From Clostridiales bacterium (lineage in GTDB: Bacteria > Bacillota > Clostridia > Peptostreptococcales > Anaerovoracaceae): DNA of 64,000 nucleotides. Made by a program: the position numbers and the translations under genes. Every line of letters starts with the position of its first letter. The first letter of the stretch is position 1. Shown here one piece after another: positions 17,562 through 26,739 of this stretch. The notes under the pieces were generated by a model that was given only the letters and a program-made list of their open reading frames with translations, was not told the DNA's origin and searched no databases. The DNA is taken from positions 1-64,000 of the forward strand of contig SVCU01000004.1 in assembly GCA_015058215.1 (NCBI GenBank), read 5' to 3'.

Positions 17562-18721
17562 AACCCATCACCGTATCCCAGATCAACGGCTATGTGAAAC
17601 GGGTGCTGCAGACGGATCCTCTTCTGGGAAACGTGTCCGTCATCGGTGAGATTTCCAACCTGAAATACCACAGCACCGGTCATATTTATTTCACGCTGAA
17701 GGACGCAACCAGCAAGCTTTCCTGCTTCCTGCCCGCATCCGTGGCGGCTCATCTGCGCTACCGGCTTGCGGAAGGCATGGAGATTACCGCTTTCGGCTAC
17801 GTGGCGGTCTTCGAACGGGGCGGCAGTTATTCTCTCAACATCCGTGATATTGCGGTAGAGGGCACCGGCAACCTGGCCGCCGCCTTTCAGGCACTGAAAG
17901 AAAAACTGGAAGAAGAAGGGCTTTTCGATCCACAGTTCAAGAAGCCTTTGCCGGAATTTCCCAAACAGATCGTGATCGTCACTTCGCCCACCGGTGCCGC
18001 CGTGCGGGATATCATCAAGGTGGTGCGTCAGCGGAACGATCTTGTGAACGTCATTGTATATCCCGTTCTGGTGCAGGGCCCCGGTGCCGCAGCCGAGATC
18101 GCAGCGGCCATTTCCCACGTAAACGAACGGTTCCCGGAAACGGACGTGATCATCACGGGAAGAGGGGGCGGTTCCGCAGAAGAACTTTGGGCCTTCAACG
18201 AAGAAATCGTGGCCCGGGCAGTTTTCCTGTCGGAGATCCCCGTGATCTCTGCGGTGGGCCATGAAACGGACTTTTCCATTTCGGATTTTGCAGCGGACAA
18301 GCGTGCCGCCACACCGACGGAAGCTGCAGTGCTTGCCGTCCCCGATGTATTCGAACTGCGCCGCAAAGCCGACCGGCTCCGCAAGGATCTTTTGCAGACC
18401 GGGCTTCTGCAGAAACTGGATCTTCTGGGCTGGCAGCTTTCCTCCTGCAAGGAACAGCTGGCCCGCAGTCTGGAACAGGCCCTGACACAAAAAGAACACC
18501 GGATCCAGAAGCTGAGAGCAGCTCTGGACGAGCTTTCTCCCTACAGCGTTCTGGGTCGCGGCTATGGCGTGGTGCTGGATGCGGCGGGCAAAACTCTGAC
18601 CTCCGTAGCGAAGGCCGCCCCCGGCGCCGCATTGACGGTGGTACTGAAAGATGGTAAACTATTATGTACGGCTGATGCCGTCCTGCCGCGGGAGGACGAG
18701 GGCCGGAAGGAGACAAAATGA
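17552..18721 (+). CDS. xseA: Exodeoxyribonuclease VII large subunit
   Basis: 389 residues. N-terminal OB domain (QINGYVKRVLQTDPLLGNVSV, GEISNLKYHSTGHIYFTLKD), catalytic domain with FPKQIVIVTSPTGAAVRDI and ITGRGGGSAEELWAFNEE, then a coiled-coil and the C-terminal LGRGYGVV. It degrades single-stranded DNA together with XseB. The stop overlaps the xseB start by 4 bases (ATGA). Confidence 0.97.
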   Translation: MAIKPITVSQINGYVKRVLQTDPLLGNVSVIGEISNLKYHSTGHIYFTLKDATSKLSCFLPASVAAHLRYRLAEGMEITAFGYVAVFERGGSYSLNIRDIAVEGTGNLAAAFQALKEKLEEEGLFDPQFKKPLPEFPKQIVIVTSPTGAAVRDIIKVVRQRNDLVNVIVYPVLVQGPGAAAEIAAAISHVNERFPETDVIITGRGGGSAEELWAFNEEIVARAVFLSEIPVISAVGHETDFSISDFAADKRAATPTEAAVLAVPDVFELRRKADRLRKDLLQTGLLQKLDLLGWQLSSCKEQLARSLEQALTQKEHRIQKLRAALDELSPYSVLGRGYGVVLDAAGKTLTSVAKAAPGAALTVVLKDGKLLCTADAVLPREDEGRKETK

Positions 18722-18948
18722 CGGAAAAAAAGGCAAAAAAGAAGGAAACACTCACCTTTGAACAGGCCATGGAAGGACTGGAAACTGCCGTTTCCAACCT
18801 GCGCCGGGATGATCTGTCTCTGGACGACTCCATGGCGGAATTCCGCAAGGGTATGGAACTTTACGAGCGCTGCAGTGAACTTCTGCAGGATGCCCGTCAG
18901 CAGGTGGCCGTATACACCAAAGAAACCGACAGTCTGGAAGACTTTTAA
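18718..18948 (+). CDS. xseB: Exodeoxyribonuclease VII small subunit
   Basis: 76 residues, a helical hairpin. LTFEQAMEGLETAV, LDDSMAEFRKGMEL and a C-terminal LQDARQQVAVY are diagnostic. ATGA overlap with xseA. Twenty bases later the prenyl synthase begins, an arrangement (xseA-xseB-ispA-dxs-tlyA) widespread in Firmicutes. Confidence 0.97.
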   Translation: MTEKKAKKKETLTFEQAMEGLETAVSNLRRDDLSLDDSMAEFRKGMELYERCSELLQDARQQVAVYTKETDSLEDF

Positions 18949-18968
18949 GAAAAGAGAAGGACACAGCA

Positions 18969-19865
18969 ATGAAACATCCCCAGTACAAGATCTGGAAAGA
19001 TCTGATCGAAGAACATCTTTACGATTTTCTGCCCGCCATCGATTCCAAGAGCAAAACCCTGCAGGAATCCATGGTCTACAGCCTGAAAGCCGGCGGGAAA
19101 CGCCTCCGGCCCATTCTGCTGCTGGCTGCACTCGATTTCTGCAATTCCGATGTGAAGCAGGGGCTTCCCTATGCCTGTGCCATCGAATACATCCACACCT
19201 ACTCCCTGATCCACGATGATCTCCCCGCCATGGACGATGACGATCTCCGGAGAGGGATCCCCACAAACCATAAGGTCTTCGGGGAAGGGATGGCCATTCT
19301 GGCCGGTGACGGTCTTCTGTCCGCCGCCTTTGAAGCCATGACCAAAGATATGCTGCTCTACATGGACGATGCGGAAGCCCTGAAGCGCCGCGTCCGCGCA
19401 AGCCACACCCTCATCAAAGGGGCCGGCGTTCGCGGTATGGTGGCCGGTCAGGTCTGTGACGTGGAGATCGAAGGTAAAACCTGTTCCAAAGAAATGCTGG
19501 ATTACATCCATCTGAACAAAACAGCAGCTCTCATCATGGCACCCATCAAGGCCGGTGCATTCCTGGCCGGTGCCGACGAAAAGAAGCTGATGGCCCTTAC
19601 CACTTACGGCGAGTGCATCGGTCTGGCTTTCCAGATCATGGACGATCTTTTGGATGTGGTAGGAAACGAAGAAGACCTGGGAAAGCGGGTGGGCAAGGAT
19701 GCACAGCTGCAGAAGGCCACCTATCCCGCCATCTACGGCGTGGAAGCTTCCTATCAGCGTCTGGAAGAACTGACCAACAAGGCTCTGGACGTGATGAAGC
19801 CTTATTACGACCAGGCGGAATTCTTTAACGAACTGGCCCTGTATCTCATGAAGAGAGTGGGCTGA
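18969..19865 (+). CDS. ispA: Polyprenyl synthetase, farnesyl diphosphate synthase type
   Basis: 298 residues. It condenses IPP with allylic diphosphates. GGKRLRPILLLAA, the first Asp-rich motif DDLPAMDDDDLRRG and the second, FQIMDDLLDVVG, are all intact. Length and the spacing to dxs fit geranyl/farnesyl diphosphate synthase. The exact chain length is not certain from sequence. Ribosome site GAGAAGGA. Confidence 0.94.
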   Translation: MKHPQYKIWKDLIEEHLYDFLPAIDSKSKTLQESMVYSLKAGGKRLRPILLLAALDFCNSDVKQGLPYACAIEYIHTYSLIHDDLPAMDDDDLRRGIPTNHKVFGEGMAILAGDGLLSAAFEAMTKDMLLYMDDAEALKRRVRASHTLIKGAGVRGMVAGQVCDVEIEGKTCSKEMLDYIHLNKTAALIMAPIKAGAFLAGADEKKLMALTTYGECIGLAFQIMDDLLDVVGNEEDLGKRVGKDAQLQKATYPAIYGVEASYQRLEELTNKALDVMKPYYDQAEFFNELALYLMKRVG

Positions 19866-19913
19866 AACAAAAGGGCGGCCTCCTGACCCTGTGCCGCCCG
19901 CCAAGGAGCGACC

Positions 19914-21785
19914 ATGGAACGCACATTGCTTGAACGTCAATTTCCGCAGGAACTGAAAACCATGTCCGAACGGGACCTGGGTCTTTTGTGCTGCGAAATT
20001 CGCGAATTTCTGCTGGAAAAAGTGTCCCGGACAGGCGGACACCTCGCTTCCAACCTGGGGGTGGTGGAGCTTTCCGTGGCCCTTCACAAAGTGTTCGACA
20101 GCCCCAAAGATAAAATCATCTGGGATGTGGGCCATCAGGCCTATGTACATAAGATCCTGACGGGCAGAGCCGCGGATTTCGACGGTCTGCGCCAGAAGGA
20201 CGGTCTTTCCGGCTTCCCCAAACGCTGCGAAAGCGAGCACGATTTTTACGATTCCGGCCATGCCAGCACCTCCATTTCCGCGGCAATGGGCTATGCCGTC
20301 GCCCGCGACCTGAAAGGAGAAGACCACCAGGTGATCGCTGTCATCGGAGACGGCTCCCTGACGGGCGGTGTGGCCTTCGAAGCGCTCAATAACGCCGGAC
20401 ACCGGGGAACTTCCCTGAAGGTGATCCTCAACGACAACGAAATGTCCATCGAAGGCAGCAGCGGCAGCCTTTCCAAGTATCTCTCCACCCTGCGCACCTC
20501 GCAGAAGTACCTGGAGTTCAAAAAGAACCTGAAGCAGACGCTGAAGGGCAAGAAGGTGGGGGACAATATCTACCATGGCCTGGAAAACCTGCGCAACACT
20601 TTGCGCTCTGCGGTGCTGCCCGGCGTGGTCTTCGAGGAACTGGGCTTCAAGTATTTCGGCCCTGTGGATGGTCACAATCTGAAGGAGGTCATGGACACTT
20701 TGGAAATGACCAAAGGCATTGAAGGCCCTGTGCTGATCCATGTGGTCACCCGTAAGGGAAAGGGCTACCGCAATGCGGAAAACAATCCTGAAAAATATCA
20801 CGGCATCGGTGCCTTCGACCCCGCCACCGGCGTGGTGAAGGGCGGCAGTGCTTTTACGTATTCCAAGGTCTTTGGCAACAAACTGCTGCAGCTTGCTGCG
20901 GAAGATGACCGCGTGGTGGCCATTACCGCCGCCATGATGGAGGCCACCGGTCTTGCCCGGTTCGGCCAGAGATATCCGGATCGGTTCTTCGATGTGGGCA
21001 TCGCCGAACAGCACGCCGTATCCTTTGCGGCGGGCCTGGCCCTTTCCGGCATGAAACCCATCGTGGCCATTTATTCCACCTTCCTGCAGCGGTCCTACGA
21101 CGAGATCCTTTCCGAAGTCTGCCTGCAGAACCTGCCGGTGATCTTCGCCATCGACCGGGCCGGCAGCGTGGGGAACGACGGTGAGACCCATCATGGTGTC
21201 TTCGATCTGTCGTATCTGTCCCATATGCCCAACATGACCATTTTACTGCCCAAAGACGGCAAAGAACTGGCCGACATGCTGGAATATGCTCTGACCTTGA
21301 ACAGCCCCTGCGCCATCCGCTATCCCAGAGGAACTGCGGAAGATTTCTCGGAAGCCTGCGGTGTCAAGCCCGTGGACGGTACCTGTGAGGTGCTGAAGCC
21401 GGGAACGGGCGGCCCTGTTCTGGTGGCAGGCGGCAAAATGACCGGGATCGCCCTGAAAGCCGCCGCGTATCTGGGAAACATCGGCATCGAAGCCGGTGTG
21501 GTGAACCTGCGGTTCCTGAAACCCCTGGATGTAACCGGGCTGAAGCAGGCGCTTTCCGGTGCTTCCGCTCTGATCACCTTAGAAGACAACGTACTGGCCG
21601 GTGGCCTGGGTGCCACAGTCTCTGCGGCGCTGAAGCAGGAGGGGGTCTCTCTTCCGGAACTGCAGTTCGGCTGGCCGGATCGGTTCATTCCTCAGGGCAG
21701 CCAGGACCAGCTTTTTGAAGACTTCGGCCTGAGCCCCGAAAAGATCGCAGAAAGGATCGGTGAATTCCTTGAAAGAAAGGCTTGA
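19914..21785 (+). CDS. dxs: 1-deoxy-D-xylulose-5-phosphate synthase
   Basis: 623 residues, full length. First enzyme of the MEP isoprenoid pathway (pyruvate plus glyceraldehyde 3-phosphate, thiamine diphosphate dependent). SNLGVVELSVALH, DVGHQAYVHKILTGR, the ThDP/Mg motif GDGSLTGGVAFEALNNAG and DVGIAEQHAVSFAAG are clear. The end overlaps tlyA by 26 bases. With ispA beside it the operon supplies prenyl diphosphates. Confidence 0.98.
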   Translation: MERTLLERQFPQELKTMSERDLGLLCCEIREFLLEKVSRTGGHLASNLGVVELSVALHKVFDSPKDKIIWDVGHQAYVHKILTGRAADFDGLRQKDGLSGFPKRCESEHDFYDSGHASTSISAAMGYAVARDLKGEDHQVIAVIGDGSLTGGVAFEALNNAGHRGTSLKVILNDNEMSIEGSSGSLSKYLSTLRTSQKYLEFKKNLKQTLKGKKVGDNIYHGLENLRNTLRSAVLPGVVFEELGFKYFGPVDGHNLKEVMDTLEMTKGIEGPVLIHVVTRKGKGYRNAENNPEKYHGIGAFDPATGVVKGGSAFTYSKVFGNKLLQLAAEDDRVVAITAAMMEATGLARFGQRYPDRFFDVGIAEQHAVSFAAGLALSGMKPIVAIYSTFLQRSYDEILSEVCLQNLPVIFAIDRAGSVGNDGETHHGVFDLSYLSHMPNMTILLPKDGKELADMLEYALTLNSPCAIRYPRGTAEDFSEACGVKPVDGTCEVLKPGTGGPVLVAGGKMTGIALKAAAYLGNIGIEAGVVNLRFLKPLDVTGLKQALSGASALITLEDNVLAGGLGATVSAALKQEGVSLPELQFGWPDRFIPQGSQDQLFEDFGLSPEKIAERIGEFLERKA

Positions 21786-22629
21786 TGTACTGCTGGTGCA
21801 GAGGGGGTATTTCCCCAGCCGCGAAAAGGCCAAAGGCGCCATCATGGCAGGTCTGGTCTATGTGAACAAAGCCATTTCCGACAAACCCGGCATGCCCATC
21901 AAGGACGATGCGGAGATCTGGGTCAAGAACGATCTCTGTCCCTATGTGGGCCGGGGCGGTCTGAAGCTGGAAAAGGCGCTCAAAACCTTTGACATCTCGG
22001 TGGACGGTCTCGTCTGTACCGATATCGGTGCCTCCACCGGCGGGTTCACCGACTGTATGCTGCAGAACGGCGCTGTGAAGGTCTACGCCATCGACGTGGG
22101 CTACGGCCAGCTGGATTATAAGCTGCGGGTGGACGACCGGGTCATCAACATGGAAAAGACCAATGTCCGCTATCTGGATACGGAAACCTTTGAAAAATGC
22201 GGCTTCGTGTCCATCGACGTTTCCTTTATCTCCCTGAATCTGGTGCTGCCCGTGGCCGCAAAGATCCTGACGGAAGGCGGCTCCATCGCCGCGCTGGTAA
22301 AGCCTCAGTTCGAAGCGGGCAGAGAGCAGATCGGCAAGCACGGCATCGTGTCCGATCCCAAGGTCCACGAAGAAGTGCTGCAGAAGGTCTGCGGCTATGC
22401 TGCGGAAGCGGGTCTGGTGCCCGTGGATGTGTCTTTCAGCCCCATGACCGGTGCCAAGGGCAACATCGAATACCTGCTGCACATGAAACCCGCCGCTTCT
22501 ATGGCAGCGGAAGCCGGTGCTGCGGACCCCGCAGAAGGCGCAAATTCCCCCGCTGAGGCCGCTTTTGCCGCCATTTCGGCCAAGATCCCCGGCGTGGTGG
22601 AAGAAGCCCACAAAACCCTGAAAAAGTAA
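21760..22629 (+). CDS. tlyA: TlyA family rRNA (cytidine-2'-O)-methyltransferase
   Basis: 289 residues. N-terminal S4 RNA-binding domain (RLDVLLVQRGYFPSREKAK) and FtsJ-like methyltransferase domain with the SAM motif DIGASTGGFTDCML at about residue 88. GTG 21760 is used here, but family members usually begin MKERLDVLL, which would be the TTG at 21769; AAAGGA at 21751 fits that TTG better. The C-terminal ~50 residues are Ala-rich, beyond the usual end of the family. Confidence 0.93.
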   Translation: MNSLKERLDVLLVQRGYFPSREKAKGAIMAGLVYVNKAISDKPGMPIKDDAEIWVKNDLCPYVGRGGLKLEKALKTFDISVDGLVCTDIGASTGGFTDCMLQNGAVKVYAIDVGYGQLDYKLRVDDRVINMEKTNVRYLDTETFEKCGFVSIDVSFISLNLVLPVAAKILTEGGSIAALVKPQFEAGREQIGKHGIVSDPKVHEEVLQKVCGYAAEAGLVPVDVSFSPMTGAKGNIEYLLHMKPAASMAAEAGAADPAEGANSPAEAAFAAISAKIPGVVEEAHKTLKK

Positions 22630-22639
22630 GAAGAACGAT

Positions 22640-23629
22640 ATGGCAAAGAGCGCAAACCAGAAGATCAAAATTTTATATTTGATGCGGATCCTGCTGCAGC
22701 AGACCGACGATGAGCACGGTCTGACACTGGCAGAGCTTTCCGAAGCTCTGGCTGCTTATGGCGTGGAGGCGGAGCGCAAGACTCTGTACAGCGACCTGGA
22801 GACTCTGGAAGTGTTTGGCCTGGATATCGAAAAGCGCAAGGACAAAACCGTGCGCTACCATGTGGTGAGCCGCGAATTCGAACTGCCCGAACTGAAGCTT
22901 CTTGTGGATGCGGTGCAGTCCTCCAAGTTCATCACCCACAGAAAGAGCGGCGAGCTGATCAAAAAGCTGGAAAGCCTCACCAGCCGCTACGAAGCCCAGC
23001 AGCTGCAGCGTCAGGTCTTCGTATCCAACCGCATCAAGACCATGAACGAAAGTATCTACTACATGGTGGACGAACTGCACGATGCCATCGGCACCAATTC
23101 CAAGATCACCTTCCATTACTTCGAGTGGACGGAGAAGAAGGAGAAGCGGCTGCGTCACGACGGCGCTCTGTACAAGGTAAGCCCCTGGGCTTTGACCTGG
23201 GACGATGAAAACTATTACCTGGTGGCCTACGACAGCGAAGCGGGCATCATCAAGCATTTCCGCGTAGACCGCATGACCCGTCTGCGGATCGTGGACGAGC
23301 GCCGGGACGGTGCAGAGATCTTCAAAGGGTTCGATCTGGCGCTCTATTCCAAGAAAACCTTTGCCATGTACGGCGGCCGGGAAGAAACGGTGTGCCTGCG
23401 CTGCAATAATAATCTGGCCAGCGTCATGATCGACCGCTTCGGCCAGGACACCACCTTCCTGTATCCGGACGAAGAGCATTTCGATGCTTATGTAAAGGTG
23501 GCCATCAGCCCCACGTTCCTGACCTGGGTCATGAACTTCGGCGAAAACGTGAAGATCATTTCTCCTGCCAGCGTGCAGCAGGACCTTCTGGACCATATCC
23601 GCAAGGTTCTGAGCCAGTATGAAGGGTAG
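22640..23629 (+). CDS. WYL domain transcriptional regulator
   Basis: 329 residues. N-terminal winged helix (KIKILYLMRILLQQTDDEHG, then a recognition segment AERKTLYSDLETLE) and a C-terminal WYL ligand-sensing domain with KVSPWALTWDDENYYLVAYD. Family members sense ligands or single-stranded nucleic acid and regulate neighbouring genes. Neighbours are tlyA and a PfkB kinase 8 bases downstream. The target is unknown. Confidence 0.9.
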   Translation: MAKSANQKIKILYLMRILLQQTDDEHGLTLAELSEALAAYGVEAERKTLYSDLETLEVFGLDIEKRKDKTVRYHVVSREFELPELKLLVDAVQSSKFITHRKSGELIKKLESLTSRYEAQQLQRQVFVSNRIKTMNESIYYMVDELHDAIGTNSKITFHYFEWTEKKEKRLRHDGALYKVSPWALTWDDENYYLVAYDSEAGIIKHFRVDRMTRLRIVDERRDGAEIFKGFDLALYSKKTFAMYGGREETVCLRCNNNLASVMIDRFGQDTTFLYPDEEHFDAYVKVAISPTFLTWVMNFGENVKIISPASVQQDLLDHIRKVLSQYEG

Positions 23630-23637
23630 GTATTGCA

Positions 23638-24591
23638 ATGGACGTTGCTGCAATCGGTGAACTCCTGATCGATTTCACCTGTAAATCCATAGACGAAGAC
23701 GGTTATCCTGCCATGGAAGCCCATCCGGGCGGTGCTCCCGCCAATTTTCTGGCGGCCCTGAGCCGCTATGGCTTCCGGACGGCCCTGCTGGGAAAGGTGG
23801 GGAAGGATGCCTTCGGCAAGCTGCTGGTGGGCACCCTGCAAAAGGCAGGCATCGAAACCAGAGGCATGGTGATGGCGGATGACGCATTCACCACGCTGGC
23901 CTTCGTCACCTTGGATGAACAGGGCGACCGGGAGTTTTCTTTTGCCCGGAAACCCGGTGCGGACACGCAGCTTTCCTTCGAAGAACTGAATCTTTCCCTG
24001 ATCGATGAAGCAAAGGTGCTGCATTTTGGGACTCTTTCCCTGACGGATGAACCTTCCCGCACGGCCACGGTCCGCACCGTAGAATACGCCCGCAGCAAAG
24101 GAAAGCTGATCACTTTCGACCCCAATCTGCGGAAACCGCTCTGGAGCAGCCTGGAGGAAGCAAAAGAACAGATGCTTTGGGGGCTCGGCCAAGCGGACGT
24201 GGTAAAGATCAGTGACGACGAGGTGGACGTTCTGTTTGCCTGCAGCCCGGAAGAAGGGGCAGAAAAGATCCGGAAGGAATTCGGTTGTAAACTGGTTTTT
24301 GTGACCTGTGGTGCCGATGGCTGCTATTATCGGAACCGCAACTGCAGCGGCCACGTACCTGCGCTCTCCGGGATCACTGTTCTGGATACCACAGGTGCCG
24401 GCGATATTTTCGGCGGCAGTGCTGTCGCCCGGCTCTTGCAGTGCGGAAAAGCTCCGGAAGAGCTGGAACGGGCGGACCTGGAAGAAATCGTCCGTTTCGC
24501 CTGCACCGCAGCCGGACTTTCCACTACAAAGCCCGGCGGGATCTCCAGTGTGCCGGATCCGGAAACCGTTCTGGAATACTTAAGCAAATAA
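23638..24591 (+). CDS. PfkB family carbohydrate kinase (fructokinase-like)
   Basis: 317 residues. N-terminal AIGELLIDF and AHPGGAPANFLAAL; C-terminal signature DTTGAGDIFGGSAVARLL with the catalytic aspartate. This pattern fits the fructokinase/ribokinase side of the PfkB family; the sugar cannot be assigned. It is preceded by a WYL regulator 8 bases upstream, which could control it. Confidence 0.9.
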   Translation: MDVAAIGELLIDFTCKSIDEDGYPAMEAHPGGAPANFLAALSRYGFRTALLGKVGKDAFGKLLVGTLQKAGIETRGMVMADDAFTTLAFVTLDEQGDREFSFARKPGADTQLSFEELNLSLIDEAKVLHFGTLSLTDEPSRTATVRTVEYARSKGKLITFDPNLRKPLWSSLEEAKEQMLWGLGQADVVKISDDEVDVLFACSPEEGAEKIRKEFGCKLVFVTCGADGCYYRNRNCSGHVPALSGITVLDTTGAGDIFGGSAVARLLQCGKAPEELERADLEEIVRFACTAAGLSTTKPGGISSVPDPETVLEYLSK

Positions 24592-24612
24592 CAGTTTCCA
24601 AAAGGAGAAATA

Positions 24613-25065
24613 ATGGCAAAGTATCAATATCTTACCCTGAGAGAAGTTCCTCAATGGATGCTTCCTGCAGCCGAATGGTTTCACAGCAAATGGGGCGTTC
24701 CTACGGAAGCCTATCTGGAATGCATGAAGGCATACCTGCAGAACAAAACGGAATACGGCTGGTATCTGTGCCTGAACGGCGATCGGATCGTTGGCGGCCT
24801 TGGCGTCATCGAAAACGATTTTCATGACAGAAAGGACCTGACTCCCAATGTTTGCGCCGTTTATACGGAAGAAGAGTTCCGCCGCCAGGGAATTTCAGGC
24901 ACTTTGCTGAATATGGCAGTGGAAGATTTGCGCGCAAAAGGCATTTCTCCTGTGTATTTGGTCACCGACCACGTTGGTTTCTATGAACGATACGGATGGG
25001 AATTCTTTTGTATGGCGCAGGGGGACGGTGAACCCCACAAGACAAGGCTATACATCCACCGGTAA
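24613..25065 (+). CDS. GNAT family N-acetyltransferase
   Basis: 150 residues. Typical GNAT core: a strand with GDRIVGGLGVIEN, NVCAVYTEEEFRRQGISGTLL as the acetyl-CoA loop (RRQGIS) and YLVTDHVGFYERYGWEF as the C-terminal motif. Ribosome site AAAGGAG. Substrate unknown. A strong terminator follows. Confidence 0.9.
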   Translation: MAKYQYLTLREVPQWMLPAAEWFHSKWGVPTEAYLECMKAYLQNKTEYGWYLCLNGDRIVGGLGVIENDFHDRKDLTPNVCAVYTEEEFRRQGISGTLLNMAVEDLRAKGISPVYLVTDHVGFYERYGWEFFCMAQGDGEPHKTRLYIHR

Positions 25066-25081
25066 CTTTCACTTTGACGAA

Positions 25082-25112
25082 AAAAGACCGCCCGATGACA
25101 GGGCGGTCTTTT
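25082..25112. terminator. Strong bidirectional intrinsic terminator
   Basis: Perfect 12-bp stem AAAAGACCGCCC / GGGCGGTCTTTT with a 7-base loop. It ends the tlyA-WYL-PfkB-GNAT transcript and isolates the two tiny downstream genes. Confidence 0.92.
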
Positions 25113-25209
25113 GTTATGTACGAATACGTAAGTCCGTTTTATGGTACACCTCACATGATACCTTATAACCAGAGAAACAAAGAAAACGATCCCCAAGGAG
25201 GTAAATCAA

Positions 25210-25323
25210 ATGGCACTTGCGTATATCGATCTCGCGGCAAAGTTCATCACCGATTTCGGCTGGCCGGTTCTCTGCATCATGCTGGTATATTTCCTGTTCC
25301 GCTGGGTGGCAGAACTGCGGTAA
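25210..25323 (+). CDS. 37-residue membrane peptide
   Basis: Starts ATG behind a strong AAGGAGG at the right distance. The protein begins MALAYIDLAAKF, then has one hydrophobic helix GWPVLCIMLVYFLF and a short basic/acidic tail RWVAELR. The pattern (amphipathic start, Gly-Trp-Pro, helix, charged tail) vaguely recalls the YvrJ family of small Firmicute proteins, but that assignment is a guess. It lies after a terminator, so it must have its own promoter, which I could not find with confidence. A second tiny gene follows 19 bases later. Confidence 0.7.
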   Translation: MALAYIDLAAKFITDFGWPVLCIMLVYFLFRWVAELR

Positions 25324-25342
25324 CGGTTAAGGAGGTACTATT

Positions 25343-25396
25343 ATGGGTTTGTTCTTTTTCTTCGTATTTGTTTTGGCTGTGCTGGCAAACTGCTAA
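25343..25396 (+). CDS. 17-residue membrane peptide
   Basis: MGLFFFFVFVLAVLANC, almost wholly hydrophobic, preceded by a strong AAGGAGG 7 bases before the ATG. It is in tandem with the 37-residue gene and probably on the same transcript. Its stop overlaps by 4 bases the stop of the convergent MFS gene on the other strand. At this length coding cannot be proven from sequence alone; the paired strong ribosome sites are the main evidence. Confidence 0.55.
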   Translation: MGLFFFFVFVLAVLANC

Positions 25397-26676
25397 GCAT
25401 CCAGGGCGCTGAACTTTTCTTCGTCCACGGGGCGGCTGAGGGTCTCGGGAATGGAGAGCATCAGGGGCAGGCGGATCAGCAGTTCGCAGAGGATGTAGAT
25501 CAGGAAGACCCAGTGGGGTCCCATGTTTTCGTAAATGAGTCCGCTGACGGCTGCCATACCGGCGCTGACCATGGAGGTGGTGAAGCTGTTGACACCGCTC
25601 CAGCGGCCGCGGATCCGGTTGGGGACCAGTTCGTGCTGGATGGAGGCGGAGATGGTGCCGCCGATTTCCTGGAAGCCGGTGAGGGCACCGACGATGATCA
25701 ACGCTGCGGGGCTGCTGCAGGTGATCAAAATGATCAGGCCGATGGCATAGAGAGAAACCACGGTGAACAGCACTTTTTTGCGTCCCAGGCGGTCGCTGAG
25801 AACGCCGGCGAAATAGCCGCAGAGAACGGAAGTGAGGGCGGCGGCAGTGGTCATGGCTGCCAGGGTGGCAGTGCTTGCCCCCTTGATTTCAGCGGCGTAA
25901 AGCTGCAGATAGGGGATGACCAGAGCGCTGGGCAGGTTGCCCACGGCTTTTGCACCCAGCCACTTGATGCAGTTCTTTTCGGCCTTCAGGATGGCGAGAC
26001 CGTCTTTAAAGATGTTGTGACGCTTTTTCTGGTGAGTGCCCCAGGTGTGCACATCCAGCTTGAAAACGATGATCAGCAGGGAAATGGCGGTGAAGGCCAG
26101 GGTGATGTAGAACAGGGGACGGATCTGCTCCGGGTCGGTGGGGGTACCCACAACTTTTACGAAGTTCAGCAGCACCCAGGCGGAGATCATGGGGCCGATC
26201 ATGCCCAGAACGCCGGCGGCGAAGGTTTCGCAGACCAGCATGCCCTTGGCTCGGTCGCAGTTGGCCAGGCAGTTGCCGCAGATGTTGGAACAGCTCTGTC
26301 CGCTGAGGGTCTGGCCCATTTGGTGCAGGAACATGCCCAGAGCGGCGATCTGCCAGATGGGAGCCTGGGCGAAGGCGATATAACCGGCGATCAGGACGCA
26401 GATGCCGAAAATATACATTTTCTTGGGACCGTGGCGGTCGATGTGCTGACCCAGGAAGGGGCCCATGAGGCCGGCGACAACCAGGCCAAGGCTGGTGACA
26501 AGGCCCAGCTGGGTCTTGGTGGCACCCATCAGAACCACGTACAGGGAAAGATAGGGCAGGATCATTTTATAACCCAGACGTTCCAGGGAAACACGGGCCA
26601 CCGTGACTTTCCAGGGAGACTTCTGGGCTTTCCAAAATGCAAAAACGTTCAAGTCGGATTTTTTAGAAGTGTTCAT
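25393..26676 (-). CDS. MFS transporter
   Basis: 427 residues, twelve membrane helices. GPFLGQHIDRHGPKKMYIFG is the loop 2-3 signature region and FAGVLSDRLGRKKVLF is its counterpart in the second half. It is unlike the tandem pair at 8-10.7 kb and looks like a drug or metabolite exporter; the substrate is unknown. I placed the start at ATG 26676 (MNTSKKSD); a TTG ten codons upstream is possible. No good ribosome site is seen for either start. It follows the XRE regulator on the same strand. Confidence 0.87.
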   Translation of the reverse strand: MNTSKKSDLNVFAFWKAQKSPWKVTVARVSLERLGYKMILPYLSLYVVLMGATKTQLGLVTSLGLVVAGLMGPFLGQHIDRHGPKKMYIFGICVLIAGYIAFAQAPIWQIAALGMFLHQMGQTLSGQSCSNICGNCLANCDRAKGMLVCETFAAGVLGMIGPMISAWVLLNFVKVVGTPTDPEQIRPLFYITLAFTAISLLIIVFKLDVHTWGTHQKKRHNIFKDGLAILKAEKNCIKWLGAKAVGNLPSALVIPYLQLYAAEIKGASTATLAAMTTAAALTSVLCGYFAGVLSDRLGRKKVLFTVVSLYAIGLIILITCSSPAALIIVGALTGFQEIGGTISASIQHELVPNRIRGRWSGVNSFTTSMVSAGMAAVSGLIYENMGPHWVFLIYILCELLIRLPLMLSIPETLSRPVDEEKFSALDA

Positions 26677-26712
26677 GGTGTTTTTTACTTTACTTTCAAA
26701 TAGCAAACAGAT

Positions 26713-26730
26713 GCGCCGCTTACGCGGCGC
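26713..26730 (-). terminator. GC-rich hairpin after the XRE regulator
   Basis: Perfect 7-bp stem GCGCCGC/GCGGCGC with a 4-base loop, ten bases past the stop of the regulator. The sequence after it on the - strand is only moderately T-rich, so read-through into the MFS gene is possible. Confidence 0.5.
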
Positions 26731-26739
26731 AAATTTGTG

